A stretch of DNA of 64,000 nucleotides from JAIBJN01 sp035762005 (GTDB taxonomy: Bacteria; Actinomycetota; Thermoleophilia; Gaiellales; Gaiellaceae). Both the position numbers and the translations under genes were made by a program. Each line of letters starts with the position of its first letter. Within the stretch, counting starts at the first letter, position 1. Below, in pieces: positions 34,295-42,211 of this stretch. The notes below the pieces were generated by a model that searched no databases, was not told the DNA's origin, and was given only the letters and a program-made list of their open reading frames with translations. Where the stretch lies: contig DASTQA010000022.1 of assembly GCA_035762005.1 (NCBI GenBank), forward strand, positions 20,030 through 84,029, read 5' to 3'.

Positions 34295-35765
34295 GCTCGA
34301 GAGGCGCCAGGACCGCTCGCCCGTTCCCTCCGCCTTCGAGTACGCCTCCGCCCCCGAGTCGCGGGACATCGTCCGGCTCGAGGACCGCTACGGCCTCTTC
34401 GTCGGGGGGGAGTGGCTCGAGCCGCGCTCGGGCGAGTACGCGGCGAGCGTCGCGCCCCGCGACGAGGAGCCGCTCGCCGAGGTCGCCTACGCGGGGGCGG
34501 AGGACGTCGACCTCGCGGTCGGAGCCGCCCGCGAGGCCTTCGCGAACGGCTGGTCGGACCTGCCCGCGGGCGAGCGCGCGAAGTACCTCTTCCGGATCGC
34601 GCGCATCCTGCAGGAGCGCTCGCGCGAGTTCGCCGTGCTCGAGTCGCTCGACGGCGGGAAGCCGATCCGCGAGTCGCGGGACGTCGACCTTCCTCTCGCC
34701 GCCGCCCACTTCTTCTACTACGCCGGCTGGGCCGACAAGCTCGAGTACGCCTTCCCCAACAGGCGCCCGCGCCCGGTCGGGGTCGCGGGCCAGGTGATCC
34801 CATGGAACTTCCCGCTCCTCATGCTCTCCTGGAAGGTCGCGCCCGCCCTCGCCGCCGGCAACACGGTCGTCCTCAAGCCGGCCGAGACGACGCCCCTCAC
34901 GGCCCTGCTCTTCTCCGACGTGCTGCGCCAGGCCGAGCTTCCCGCCGGCGTCGTCAACATCGTCACGGGCGACGGCCGCGCGGGGGCGGAGATCGTGAAG
35001 CACCCCGATGTCGACAAGATCGCCTTCACCGGCTCGACCGAGGTCGGGAAGGAGATCCAGCGCGCGGTCGCCGGCACGGGCAAGCGCCTGACGCTCGAGC
35101 TCGGCGGCAAGGCGGCCAACATCATCTTCGACGACGCGCCCCTCGACCAGGCGGTCGAGGGCATCGTCAACGGCATCTACTTCAACCAGGGCCACGTCTG
35201 CTGCGCGGGCTCGCGCCTCTTCGTCCAGGAATCCGTGTACGAGGAGGTCGTCACGAAGCTCAAGCGCCGCATGGGCACCCTGCGCGTCGGCGACCCGCTC
35301 GACAAGAACACGGACGTCGGCGCGATCAACTCCCGCGCGCAGCTCGAGCGCATCCGCGAGCTCGTCCAGACCGGGGAGGAGGAGGGAGCCGAGATCTACC
35401 AGCCGCCCTGCCGCCTGCCGGAGAAGGGCTGGTGGTTCCCGCCGACGGTCTTCACGAACGTCGCGCAGAGCTACCGGATCGCCCAGGAGGAGATCTTCGG
35501 TCCCGTGCTCTCCGTGCTCACCTTCCGCACGCCCGACGAGGCGGTCGAGAAGGCGAACAACACGCCCTACGGGCTCTCGGCGGGGGTCTGGACGGAGAAG
35601 GGCTCCCGCATCCTCTCGCTCGCGAGCCGCCTGCGGGCGGGCGTCGTCTGGGCGAACACGTACAACCGCTTCGACCCGGCCTCGCCGTTCGGCGGGTACA
35701 AGGAATCCGGCTTCGGGCGCGAGGGCGGGCTCCACGGCCTCGCTCCCTACCTGGAGTTCGAGTGA
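34287..35765 (+). CDS. NAD(P)-dependent aldehyde dehydrogenase
   Basis: A 492-residue complete aldehyde dehydrogenase. NAD-binding blocks are VIPWNFPLLMLSWKVAPALA and FTGSTEVGKEI; the general base is Glu in LELGGKAAN and the catalytic nucleophile is Cys in NQGHVCCAGSR; EEIFGPVLSVL and SPFGGYKESGFGRE complete the family motifs. The closest broad type is the betaine/retinal dehydrogenase class. Together with deoC it could convert acetaldehyde to acetate, but other substrates are possible. ATG 34287 overlaps the end of the preceding frameshifted gene, and its TGA overlaps the next GTG. Confidence 0.93.
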   Translation: MTELERRQDRSPVPSAFEYASAPESRDIVRLEDRYGLFVGGEWLEPRSGEYAASVAPRDEEPLAEVAYAGAEDVDLAVGAAREAFANGWSDLPAGERAKYLFRIARILQERSREFAVLESLDGGKPIRESRDVDLPLAAAHFFYYAGWADKLEYAFPNRRPRPVGVAGQVIPWNFPLLMLSWKVAPALAAGNTVVLKPAETTPLTALLFSDVLRQAELPAGVVNIVTGDGRAGAEIVKHPDVDKIAFTGSTEVGKEIQRAVAGTGKRLTLELGGKAANIIFDDAPLDQAVEGIVNGIYFNQGHVCCAGSRLFVQESVYEEVVTKLKRRMGTLRVGDPLDKNTDVGAINSRAQLERIRELVQTGEEEGAEIYQPPCRLPEKGWWFPPTVFTNVAQSYRIAQEEIFGPVLSVLTFRTPDEAVEKANNTPYGLSAGVWTEKGSRILSLASRLRAGVVWANTYNRFDPASPFGGYKESGFGREGGLHGLAPYLEFE

Positions 35766-36553
35766 GCCGCCTGCCCGTCACGAAGACCTACAAGCTCTAC
35801 GTCGGCGGGGCCTTCCCGCGCTCGGAGTCCGGGCGGACGTACGAGGTGGAGGGTGCGAACGTCGCGCTCGGCTCCCGCAAGGACGTCCGGGACGCAGTTC
35901 GCGCCGCGCGGGGCGCCTTCCCCCGGTGGGCCGGCATGACGGCGTACAACCGCGGCCAGGTGCTCTACCGGGTGGCGGAGATGATGGAGGGCCGCCGCGC
36001 CCAGTTCGCGGAGCTCGTCGGGGCCGACGCCGAGGTCGACGAGGCGATCGACCGCTGGGTCTGGTACGCGGGCTGGGCCGACAAGCTCGCCCAGGTGCTG
36101 GGCGCGTCCAACCCCGTCGCGGGGCCGTACTTCAACTTCACGATCCCCGAGCCGACCGGCGTCGTCGGCATCGTCGCGCCCGAGGAGCCGCCGCTCGCCG
36201 GCCTCGTCTCCCGGCTCGCGCCGGCGATCGTGGGCGGGAACGCCGTCGTCGTCCTCGCGTCGGAGCGGCGTCCGCTCGCCGCCGTCACGCTCGCCGAGGT
36301 CCTGGCGACCGCCGACGTCCCCGGCGGCGTCGTCAACCTCGTCACGGGCCGCAAGCCCGAGCTCGCCCCCGTACTCGCCTCGCACATGGACGTGAACGCC
36401 CTCGACCTCGCCGGGGCCCCGGACGAGGCGGAGCTCGAGCGCCTCGCCGCCGACAACGTGAAGCGGGTCGTCAGGAACGGCGAGGGCCAGTCGCCCTGGC
36501 ACGCGGCCGCGTTCCTCGAGATGAAGACGGTCTGGCATCCGATCGGCGTCTAG
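35762..36553 (+). CDS. Truncated aldehyde dehydrogenase-like protein without catalytic domain
   Basis: A 263-residue paralogue of the N-terminal half of aldehyde dehydrogenase. YKLYVGGAFPRSESGRTYEV, AARGAFPRWAGMTAYNRGQVLYRVAEMM and TGVVGIVAPEEPPLAGLVSRLAPAIVGGN (quoted in parts) correspond to the NAD-binding part. The region that should supply the catalytic Glu and Cys is missing; the protein ends with a different tail (HAAAFLEMKTVWHPIGV). The frame is open and clean with a coupled GTG start, so it looks like a maintained gene rather than debris. It may form heteromers with the complete enzyme at 34287. This pairing is known informally in several actinobacterial deoC loci. Confidence 0.82.
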   Translation: MSRLPVTKTYKLYVGGAFPRSESGRTYEVEGANVALGSRKDVRDAVRAARGAFPRWAGMTAYNRGQVLYRVAEMMEGRRAQFAELVGADAEVDEAIDRWVWYAGWADKLAQVLGASNPVAGPYFNFTIPEPTGVVGIVAPEEPPLAGLVSRLAPAIVGGNAVVVLASERRPLAAVTLAEVLATADVPGGVVNLVTGRKPELAPVLASHMDVNALDLAGAPDEAELERLAADNVKRVVRNGEGQSPWHAAAFLEMKTVWHPIGV

Positions 36554-36572
36554 GCGGCCGGCTCGGAAGGAC

Positions 36573-36578
36573 TAGGGT
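36573..36578 (+). promoter_or_regulatory. -10-like TAGGGT
   Basis: TAGGGT ends 9 nt before GTG 36588, giving a predicted 5' leader of 0-3 nt for the TrpC-like gene. Confidence 0.4.
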
Positions 36579-36587
36579 TCTCGCGAC

Positions 36588-37199
36588 GTGAGCCGGTTCA
36601 GCCAGGCCATCTCCGAGGGCGACGGCATCTCGGTGATCCCCGTCCTCGCAGGCGAGGTCGAGCGGCTCGCGGCCCTCGCCGAGGAGGCGGGGGCGGAAGC
36701 GCTCATGGTCAGGGCCGAGGATCTCCCGCGAGTCCGCGCGCGCTCCGCGCTCCCCCTCGTCGCGCGGTCGACCGACCCCCGGGCGGTGAGGACGGCCGGC
36801 GGCGACGGGGTCGTCGTCCCGTACGAGGCCGCGCGCGAGGACGGAGAGCTCGAGCGCGTCTGCGGTGTCGCGCGCGAGCTCGAGCTCGACTGCGCCGTGG
36901 ACGTGCGCGAGGAGGACGAGCTCGAGGACGTCCTCGAGCGGATCGACCCGGACATCGTCCTCATCTCGGAGCGCGGCCTCGACGAGGACGAGGAGGACCT
37001 CGAGCGGACGCTCGACCTGCTCGCCGACGTGCCGGCCGGGAAGCTCGTCGTCTCGGAGGCGAGGATCGAGTCGCGCGAGCAGGTGCTCGCGCTCGAGCGC
37101 GCCGGAGTCGACGCGATCCTCGTCCACGGCCTCGCGCACGATCCCGACTTCGCGGCCGTCCTCGAGGAGCTCGTGCGTGGGCCAGAGGCTCGCCGCTAG
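36588..37199 (+). CDS. Degenerate indole-3-glycerol-phosphate synthase-like TIM barrel
   Basis: A 203-residue protein whose frame matches indole-3-glycerol phosphate synthase (TrpC) in pattern: FSQAISEGDGISVIPVL resembles the first active strand, and the end (LVVSEARIESREQVLALERAG, VDAILVHGLAHDPDF) resembles the phosphate-binding end. The key catalytic EVKxxSPS lysine segment is absent (it reads VLAGEVERLA), and the phosphate-site SESGI is SEARI. It is also about 50 residues shorter. It is therefore unlikely to make tryptophan; a different role is probable. It overlaps the next gene by 23 nt. Confidence 0.65.
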   Translation: MSRFSQAISEGDGISVIPVLAGEVERLAALAEEAGAEALMVRAEDLPRVRARSALPLVARSTDPRAVRTAGGDGVVVPYEAAREDGELERVCGVARELELDCAVDVREEDELEDVLERIDPDIVLISERGLDEDEEDLERTLDLLADVPAGKLVVSEARIESREQVLALERAGVDAILVHGLAHDPDFAAVLEELVRGPEARR

Positions 37200-38919
37200 C
37201 GACCCGGCCGCGGGCGAGGAGCTCGCGGCCGACGGCCGGGACGGGAACGGGCGCGCCGCCGGGCGCGCCCAGGAGGCCCGCGCTCCCTCCCGGCTCGAGG
37301 GGGCGCCGGTGATGGCGGCCGTCTTCGTCTCCGGCGCGGTCCTCCTCGGGGTCGAAATCGCGGCGAGCCGCGTGCTCGCGCCCTTCTTCGGCAATTCCCT
37401 CTTCGTCTGGGGGTCGCTCATCGGCGTCGTCCTCACCGGGCTCGCGGTGGGCTACTGGGCCGGGGGCGCCGCCGCCGACCGCATGCCGGCGACGCAGCTG
37501 CTCCTGGCCGTGATGGCCCTCGCGGCGCTCGCGATCCTGGCCGTCCCGCTGCTCGACGAGCCGGTGCTCGAGGCGGTCGTCTCCTGGGATCCCGGCCCGC
37601 GCCTGAACCCGCTGCTCGCGGCGATCGTCCTCTTCGGCCCGGCCAGCGTGCTCATGGCCGGGGTGACGCCGATCGCCGTGCGGCTCCGCGCCCGCTCGCT
37701 GACGCACGTCGGACGCACCGCAGGCCGGCTCTTCTCGGTCTCCACCGCCGGCAGCATCGTCGGGACGCTCGCGACCTCCTTCTTCCTCATCCCGGAGCTC
37801 GGGACCGACCAGCTCATCGGCCTCGCCGCGGCGGTCCTCTTCGCCGCCGTCGCCCTCGTGGCGGCCGCCGAGCGCATGGCCGTCGCGGCCGTCCTCGCGG
37901 CGGCGGCGACGGTCGGGGCGGGGGCGGCCGCGACGGCGCTCGCGCCCGAGTCGGGCGGCACCCTCTCCGAGGCAGCCTCGCAGAACTGGTCGCCGCTCTA
38001 CCGGATGCGCGGGTCGGAGACGTACCTGGACGTCCAGGACCCGCGGGCGGCCGTCGACCAGCCCGAGCTGCGGGTCGTCTACTCGCGCGACACGCAGTAC
38101 CACCGGCTCTCGGTCGTCGAGGACGCGGACACGCGCTACCTGCGCTTCGACAACTCGCTCCAGAGCGCGATGTACCTCGACGATCCCCTCCGCACGCGCT
38201 TCCGCTACACCGACCTCTTCCACCTCGCGGTCGCCTACAACCCGGACGCGCGCCGGATCCTCTTCATCGGCCTGGGCGCCGGCTCTTCCGAGAAGCGGAT
38301 GCTCGACGACTTCCCGCAGCTCGAGCTCCACGCCGTCGAGATCGACCCGGTCGTCGTCGACGTCGCCCACCGGTACTTCGCCGTCCCCGAGGACGACCCG
38401 CGCCTCGAGATCAGCGTCGGCGACGGACGGCGCTTCCTCGCCGCGGGCGACGAGCGCTGGGACGCGGTCGTCATCGACGCCTTCTTCGCGGACGCGATCC
38501 CGTTCCACCTCGTCACGCGCGAGTTCCTGCAGCTCGTGGCGTCCCGCCTCGAGCCGGGCGGGGTCGTCGTCACGAACGCGATCGGAGCGATCGAGGGGCC
38601 CGGGTCGCGCCTCTTCCGCTCGATCTACCGCACGTACCGCACGGAGTTCCCGACGGTGCTCGTCCACCCCGCGATCCTCCCCGGCGACGCGGGCGATGCG
38701 ACCTTCCGGAACCTCATCCTCGTCGCGACGGAGCAGGCGGCGCCCCAGCGCACGTTCCTCGCGCAGCGGTGGGAGGAGGTCCGCGAGCGGGCGCCGAGCG
38801 CACCCGACCTGCGCGGGCCGATCCTCGACCGCCACGACGCCCTCATCCCGACCGACGACGTGCCGGTGCTGACGGACGACTACGCCCCGACGGACTCGCT
38901 CCTGCTCCTCTTCCAGTAG
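37177..38919 (+). CDS. Membrane protein with spermidine-synthase-like methyltransferase fold
   Basis: A 580-residue two-part protein. Residues about 45-270 form seven or eight membrane helices, beginning FVSGAVLLGVEIAASRVLAP and containing RLFSVSTAGSIVGTLATSFFL. The C-terminal 300 residues are a polyamine-synthase/SAM-methyltransferase fold with ILFIGLGAGSSEKRML, LHAVEIDPVVVDVAHRYF and the DAVVIDAFFADAIPFHL block containing the family's aspartate. Such fusions are widespread in bacteria but functionally uncharacterised. GTG 37177 overlaps the previous gene and keeps a coding-like third-base pattern; ATG 37312 just before the first helix is an alternative start. Confidence 0.85.
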   Translation: MGQRLAASDPAAGEELAADGRDGNGRAAGRAQEARAPSRLEGAPVMAAVFVSGAVLLGVEIAASRVLAPFFGNSLFVWGSLIGVVLTGLAVGYWAGGAAADRMPATQLLLAVMALAALAILAVPLLDEPVLEAVVSWDPGPRLNPLLAAIVLFGPASVLMAGVTPIAVRLRARSLTHVGRTAGRLFSVSTAGSIVGTLATSFFLIPELGTDQLIGLAAAVLFAAVALVAAAERMAVAAVLAAAATVGAGAAATALAPESGGTLSEAASQNWSPLYRMRGSETYLDVQDPRAAVDQPELRVVYSRDTQYHRLSVVEDADTRYLRFDNSLQSAMYLDDPLRTRFRYTDLFHLAVAYNPDARRILFIGLGAGSSEKRMLDDFPQLELHAVEIDPVVVDVAHRYFAVPEDDPRLEISVGDGRRFLAAGDERWDAVVIDAFFADAIPFHLVTREFLQLVASRLEPGGVVVTNAIGAIEGPGSRLFRSIYRTYRTEFPTVLVHPAILPGDAGDATFRNLILVATEQAAPQRTFLAQRWEEVRERAPSAPDLRGPILDRHDALIPTDDVPVLTDDYAPTDSLLLLFQ

Positions 38920-38930
38920 ACACGCGCGCG

Positions 38931-38970
38931 CGGGGCCGGCCGCGGGCCTCCCTCCGCCTCGAGCGTAACG
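38931..38970 (+). repeat. Intergenic repeat family, copy D (diverged)
   Basis: The segment has CGGGGCC at its left end, GCCTCC in the middle and TCGAGCGTAACG at the right, aligned with copy C (read on its minus strand) at about 26 of 30 positions in the right part. The left centre differs. It lies between the convergent membrane-methyltransferase gene and the lipoprotein gene. Confidence 0.5.
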
Positions 38971-39025
38971 CCGCCGGGCGCGCGGGTGGGGCACGCAGGG
39001 TGCCGGGCGCGTGATCGAAGCGTGC

Positions 39026-39382
39026 CTAGCCCGTGCAGCGCCCGTCGGGCGGGAAGGCGCGGCCGTCGTGGTCGAAGCGGCGCCGCGGGTCCCGTGCGCC
39101 CGCGGCCCGGAGCACGTGGAGCGACCCCGCCGCGCGGAAGCACACGTACCCCTGCCTGCCGCTCGGATCCTCGTAGAAGCACAGGTGGACGCCGGCGCCC
39201 TCGGCGGCGCAGCTGCCGCTGAATTGCCCTTCCGGCCACGCGGGCGTCCCGGCGGGCTGGGCGTCGCTGGGGAAGGCGCCGTAGCGCGCGAGCACCTCTT
39301 CCTCGATCTCCTTCGACTCGCCGCCCGAGCAGCCCGCGGCGAGCGCGGCGGCGGCGAGGGCCGCGGCCGCGGCCGTGCGCAC
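39026..39382 (-). CDS. Small secreted lipoprotein
   Basis: A 118-residue lipoprotein of unknown function. From GTG 39382 the sequence begins with an Ala-rich signal peptide and a lipobox LAAGC with Cys18. The mature part is short, with four further cysteines (near SCAAE, HLCFYED, GYVCFR and RCTG) that could form two disulfides. It begins 12 bp after the pfkA stop on the same strand and is probably expressed from the pfkA transcript. I see no related family. Confidence 0.7.
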   Translation of the reverse strand: MRTAAAAALAAAALAAGCSGGESKEIEEEVLARYGAFPSDAQPAGTPAWPEGQFSGSCAAEGAGVHLCFYEDPSGRQGYVCFRAAGSLHVLRAAGARDPRRRFDHDGRAFPPDGRCTG

Positions 39383-39393
39383 GAGCTGCCGGC

Positions 39394-40443
39394 CTAGCCG
39401 AAGAACGCCTTGGCGACCTCGTACCATTCGGGCGGAACGGTCTTGAGCTCGGCGACCGCGTCGGCGAGCGGCACCTCGACGATCGCGTCCCCCTGGAGCG
39501 CGGCCATGACGCCCCAGCGCTCCTCGTGGACGAGGTCCGCCGCCTTGAGCCCGTAGCGCGTCGCCAGCACGCGGTCGCGCGGCGTCGGCGTCCCGCCACG
39601 CTGCACGTGTCCCAGCACCGTGACGCGTGTCTCGTAGCCCGTGCGCTCCTCGATCTCGCGGGCGAGGGCGTCGCCGACCCCGCCGAGCCGCACGTGGCCG
39701 AACTGATCCGTGCCGGCGGCCTCCTGGGCGACCTGCTGCCGCTCGCCCGAGGCGTACGTCAGCTCGTACCCCTCGCTGACGACGACGATCGAGAAGTCCT
39801 TGCCGCGCTCGTGCCGGCGCCGCACCTCGTCGCAGGCCTCCTCGACGGTGATCGGATGCTCGGGGATGAGGATCACGTCCGCGCCGCCCGCGATCCCGCT
39901 CATGACGGCGATCCACCCCGTGTGGCGGCCCATGACCTCGACCACCATGACGCGGTTGTGCGACTCCGCGGTCGTGTGCAGGCGGTCGATCGCCTCGGTG
40001 GCGACGAAGACGGCAGTGTCGAAGCCGAACGTGTAGTCGGTCGCGGAGAGGTCGTTGTCGATCGTCTTCGGCACGCCCACGACCGGGAACCCGTGCTCCT
40101 CGTGGAGACGGGCGGCCACGCCGAGCGTGTCCTCGCCGCCGATCGCGACGAGCGCGTCGAGCCGCTGCGCCGCGAAGTTCTCGAGGACGCGCTCCACCCC
40201 GCCGTCGATCTTGTAGGGGTTCGTCCGGGAGGTGCCGACGATCGTGCCCCCGCGCGGGAGGATGCCCGAGATCGTGCGGTAGTCGAGCTCGTCGAAGCGT
40301 CCCTCGACGAGCCCGCGCCAGCCCGCCCGCGCGCCGAAGACCTCGCAGCCCCGGTCGAGCGATCGCCGCGTCACCGCCCGGATGACCGCGTTCAGGCCCG
40401 GGCAATCGCCCCCGCCCGTGAGGAGCCCGACGCGCCGCGCCAT
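39394..40443 (-). CDS. pfkA: 6-phosphofructokinase, predicted pyrophosphate-type residues
   Basis: A 349-residue phosphofructokinase of group III. The start VGLLTGGGDCPGLNAVIRAV, GRHTGWIAV, and RVTVLGHVQRGGTPT are typical. The phosphate-donor site reads GGEDT (Asp105 aligned with Gly104 of E. coli PfkA) and PKTIDND (Lys127 aligned with Gly124), the residue pair that in the group III enzymes such as that of Amycolatopsis methanolica goes with pyrophosphate rather than ATP as phosphate donor. It would then run glycolysis reversibly. The catalytic TIDNDL segment is intact. ATG 40443 is preceded by GGAAG. The lipoprotein follows on the same strand and tRNA-Leu precedes it. Confidence 0.92.
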   Translation of the reverse strand: MARRVGLLTGGGDCPGLNAVIRAVTRRSLDRGCEVFGARAGWRGLVEGRFDELDYRTISGILPRGGTIVGTSRTNPYKIDGGVERVLENFAAQRLDALVAIGGEDTLGVAARLHEEHGFPVVGVPKTIDNDLSATDYTFGFDTAVFVATEAIDRLHTTAESHNRVMVVEVMGRHTGWIAVMSGIAGGADVILIPEHPITVEEACDEVRRRHERGKDFSIVVVSEGYELTYASGERQQVAQEAAGTDQFGHVRLGGVGDALAREIEERTGYETRVTVLGHVQRGGTPTPRDRVLATRYGLKAADLVHEERWGVMAALQGDAIVEVPLADAVAELKTVPPEWYEVAKAFFG

Positions 40444-40533
40444 CGCTCTAACTTCCGACCTCTGCGTTCGTCTCTTCGGTCGAACTCGTCCCGACCGCTG
40501 GCCGCACGACGAGCGCGAGGAGAGGTGACCGGA

Positions 40534-40618
40534 TGCCGAAGGCGGGGATCGAACCCGCACGGGGCGTGGCCCCACTGGATTTTGAGTCCAGCGCGTCTCC
40601 CAGTTCCGCCACTTCGGC
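40534..40618 (-). tRNA. tRNA-Leu (anticodon CAA)
   Basis: A complete 85-nt class II tRNA on the minus strand: 5' acceptor GCCGAAG (40618-40612) pairs with CTTCGGC (40541-40535), discriminator A at 40534, and no encoded CCA. The anticodon arm CTGGA-CTCAAAA-TCCAG gives anticodon CAA (reads UUG). A long variable arm (GGGGCCACGCCCC-like stem) follows, as expected for leucine. The T loop is TTCGATC. It lies 90 bp upstream of pfkA on the same strand. Confidence 0.95.
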
Positions 40619-40652
40619 GCGCTCCACTGCGGTCATCGTAACCGGAGAGGGG

Positions 40653-40705
40653 TTGCAAGGGCGCGGAGCCCGGGTCCATAATCGAGCACCTTCGATCGGT
40701 GCTCG
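40653..40705 (+). promoter_or_regulatory. liv operon promoter with overlapping operator-like inverted repeat
   Basis: TTGCAA 40653-40658 and CATAAT 40677-40682 are separated by 18 bp and form a plausible housekeeping promoter. Immediately after the -10 lies an inverted repeat with 8-bp arms, CGAGCACC 40683-40690 and GGTGCTCG 40698-40705, separated by 7 bp. The predicted start site (near 40689) falls inside it, which is where a repressor would block initiation; an RNA hairpin is the alternative reading. Confidence 0.5.
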
Positions 40706-40750
40706 CCGGGTGCCAGCGCCGAAACAGGAATCGGGCGAAGAGGAGGAAGA

Positions 40751-42148
40751 GTGAGACGAAGGACGATCTTGGCGTTTCTCGTGCTGCTCATCGGCGCGTT
40801 CGCCTTCGCCGCAGTGGGCTGCGGCGGGGACGACGACGACGGCGACGAAGCAGACGTGGGCCAGACCGGCGAGGACGGCGGGGACAGCGGTGTCGATCTC
40901 CCGGATGTGACAGCACTCCCGTCGGCGTCGTGCACCGACATCGAGTTCGAGGGCGAGGGCGAGCCCGACGTGCTGATCGCGTCGGACCTCCCGCTCCAGG
41001 GCTCGTCGCGGACGCAGACGCTCCAGATGGTCGGCGCGATCCGGCAGGTGCTGTCCGACAACGGCTGGAAGGCCGGTGACGTGAACGTCGGCTACCAGTC
41101 CTGCGACGACTCGACGGCCCAGGCCGGTAAGTGGGACCCGGGCAAGACGAGCCAGAACGCGAACTCCTACGCGGAGAACCAGAGCGTGATCGGCGTCATG
41201 GGCACGTTCAACTCGGGCGCCGCCGCGATCATGATCCCGGTCCTGAACCAGGCGCCGGGCGGCGGGCTCGCGATGATCTCGCCGGCGAACACGTACGTCT
41301 GCCTCACCGAGGGCGGCCCGGGCTGCGCCGACGACGAGCCGGACAAGTACTACCCGGCCGGGACGCGCAACTACACCCGCGTGGTCGCGCACGACGCCTT
41401 CCAGGGCGCCGCTCTCGCGGAGTTCATGCAGGCGCAGGGCACGACGAGCCTGTACGTCCTCAACGACAAGGAGGCGTACGGCCTCGGCGTCGCCACGAAC
41501 GTGCGCAACGCGGCCGAGCACCTCGGCATCGAGGTCCCCGGCTTCGAGGCGTGGGACCCGAAGGCGTCGAACTACGAGGCGCTCATGCGGAAGATCAGCC
41601 AGTCCGGCGCGGACGGCGTCTTCTTCGGCGGTCTCATCGACGAGAACGGGGCCCAGGTCATCAAGGACAAGGTGAAGGTCCTCGGCGACAACGAGACCGT
41701 GAAGCTCTACATGCCGGACGGCTTCACGACGCAGCAGACGATCGACGAGGCGGGCGTCGAGAACACGCGCGGCGCCTTCTTCTCGGTCGCCGGCGTCCCG
41801 GTCGACGAGTTCACCGGGCGCGGTGCCGAGTTCATCGAGGCGTTCCAGGAGACCCTCGGCGGCGAGCCGGTCGACCCGTACGCGGTCTACGGCGCACAGG
41901 CCGCCCAGGTTCTGCTCGACGCGATCGCGGCTTCCGACTACACCCGCCAGAGCGTCATCGAGCAGATGTTCCAGGTGGAGGTGGAAGACGGGTTCCTGGG
42001 GTCGTTCTCCTTCAGCGAGAACGGCGATCCCGAGCTCGCAAGCGGTGCGGTCGTGGGCTTCACGATCTACCGCGGCGAGGAGGAGCTCGAGGTCGAGACG
42101 GTCATCTCGCCGCAGGCCGAGAACGTCGAGGCCGCGGGAGGCTCGTAG
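40751..42148 (+). CDS. Branched-chain amino acid ABC transporter, substrate-binding lipoprotein
   Basis: A 465-residue periplasmic-binding-type lipoprotein of the LivJ/LivK class. The signal ends in AAVGC with Cys24 as the lipid-attachment site; an Asp/Gly-rich linker follows. The type I fold contains GVMGTFNSGAAAIMIPVLN and SGADGVFFGGLIDENG, and four cysteines may form disulfides (TYVCLTEGGPGC). GTG 40751 is preceded by AAGAGGAGGAAGA, a very strong ribosome site. It is the first gene of the operon receptor-livH-livM-livG-livF and is followed by a strong hairpin. Ligand cannot be named exactly; branched-chain amino acids or related compounds are likely. Confidence 0.92.
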   Translation: MRRRTILAFLVLLIGAFAFAAVGCGGDDDDGDEADVGQTGEDGGDSGVDLPDVTALPSASCTDIEFEGEGEPDVLIASDLPLQGSSRTQTLQMVGAIRQVLSDNGWKAGDVNVGYQSCDDSTAQAGKWDPGKTSQNANSYAENQSVIGVMGTFNSGAAAIMIPVLNQAPGGGLAMISPANTYVCLTEGGPGCADDEPDKYYPAGTRNYTRVVAHDAFQGAALAEFMQAQGTTSLYVLNDKEAYGLGVATNVRNAAEHLGIEVPGFEAWDPKASNYEALMRKISQSGADGVFFGGLIDENGAQVIKDKVKVLGDNETVKLYMPDGFTTQQTIDEAGVENTRGAFFSVAGVPVDEFTGRGAEFIEAFQETLGGEPVDPYAVYGAQAAQVLLDAIAASDYTRQSVIEQMFQVEVEDGFLGSFSFSENGDPELASGAVVGFTIYRGEEELEVETVISPQAENVEAAGGS

Positions 42149-42164
42149 GTCAACAGGTCGGCAT

Positions 42165-42190
42165 CGGGGGAGGGCTCCGGCCCTCCCCCG
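42165..42190 (+). terminator. Strong hairpin between receptor gene and livH
   Basis: CGGGGGAGGG 42165-42174 and CCCTCCCCCG 42181-42190 form a perfect 10-bp stem with a six-base loop. It lacks a T tract (AGCCTTCTC follows), so it may be a partial terminator or a 3' stabiliser of the receptor message, limiting expression of the membrane components. Confidence 0.6.
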
Positions 42191-42211
42191 AGCCTTCTCA
42201 CATAGACGACG

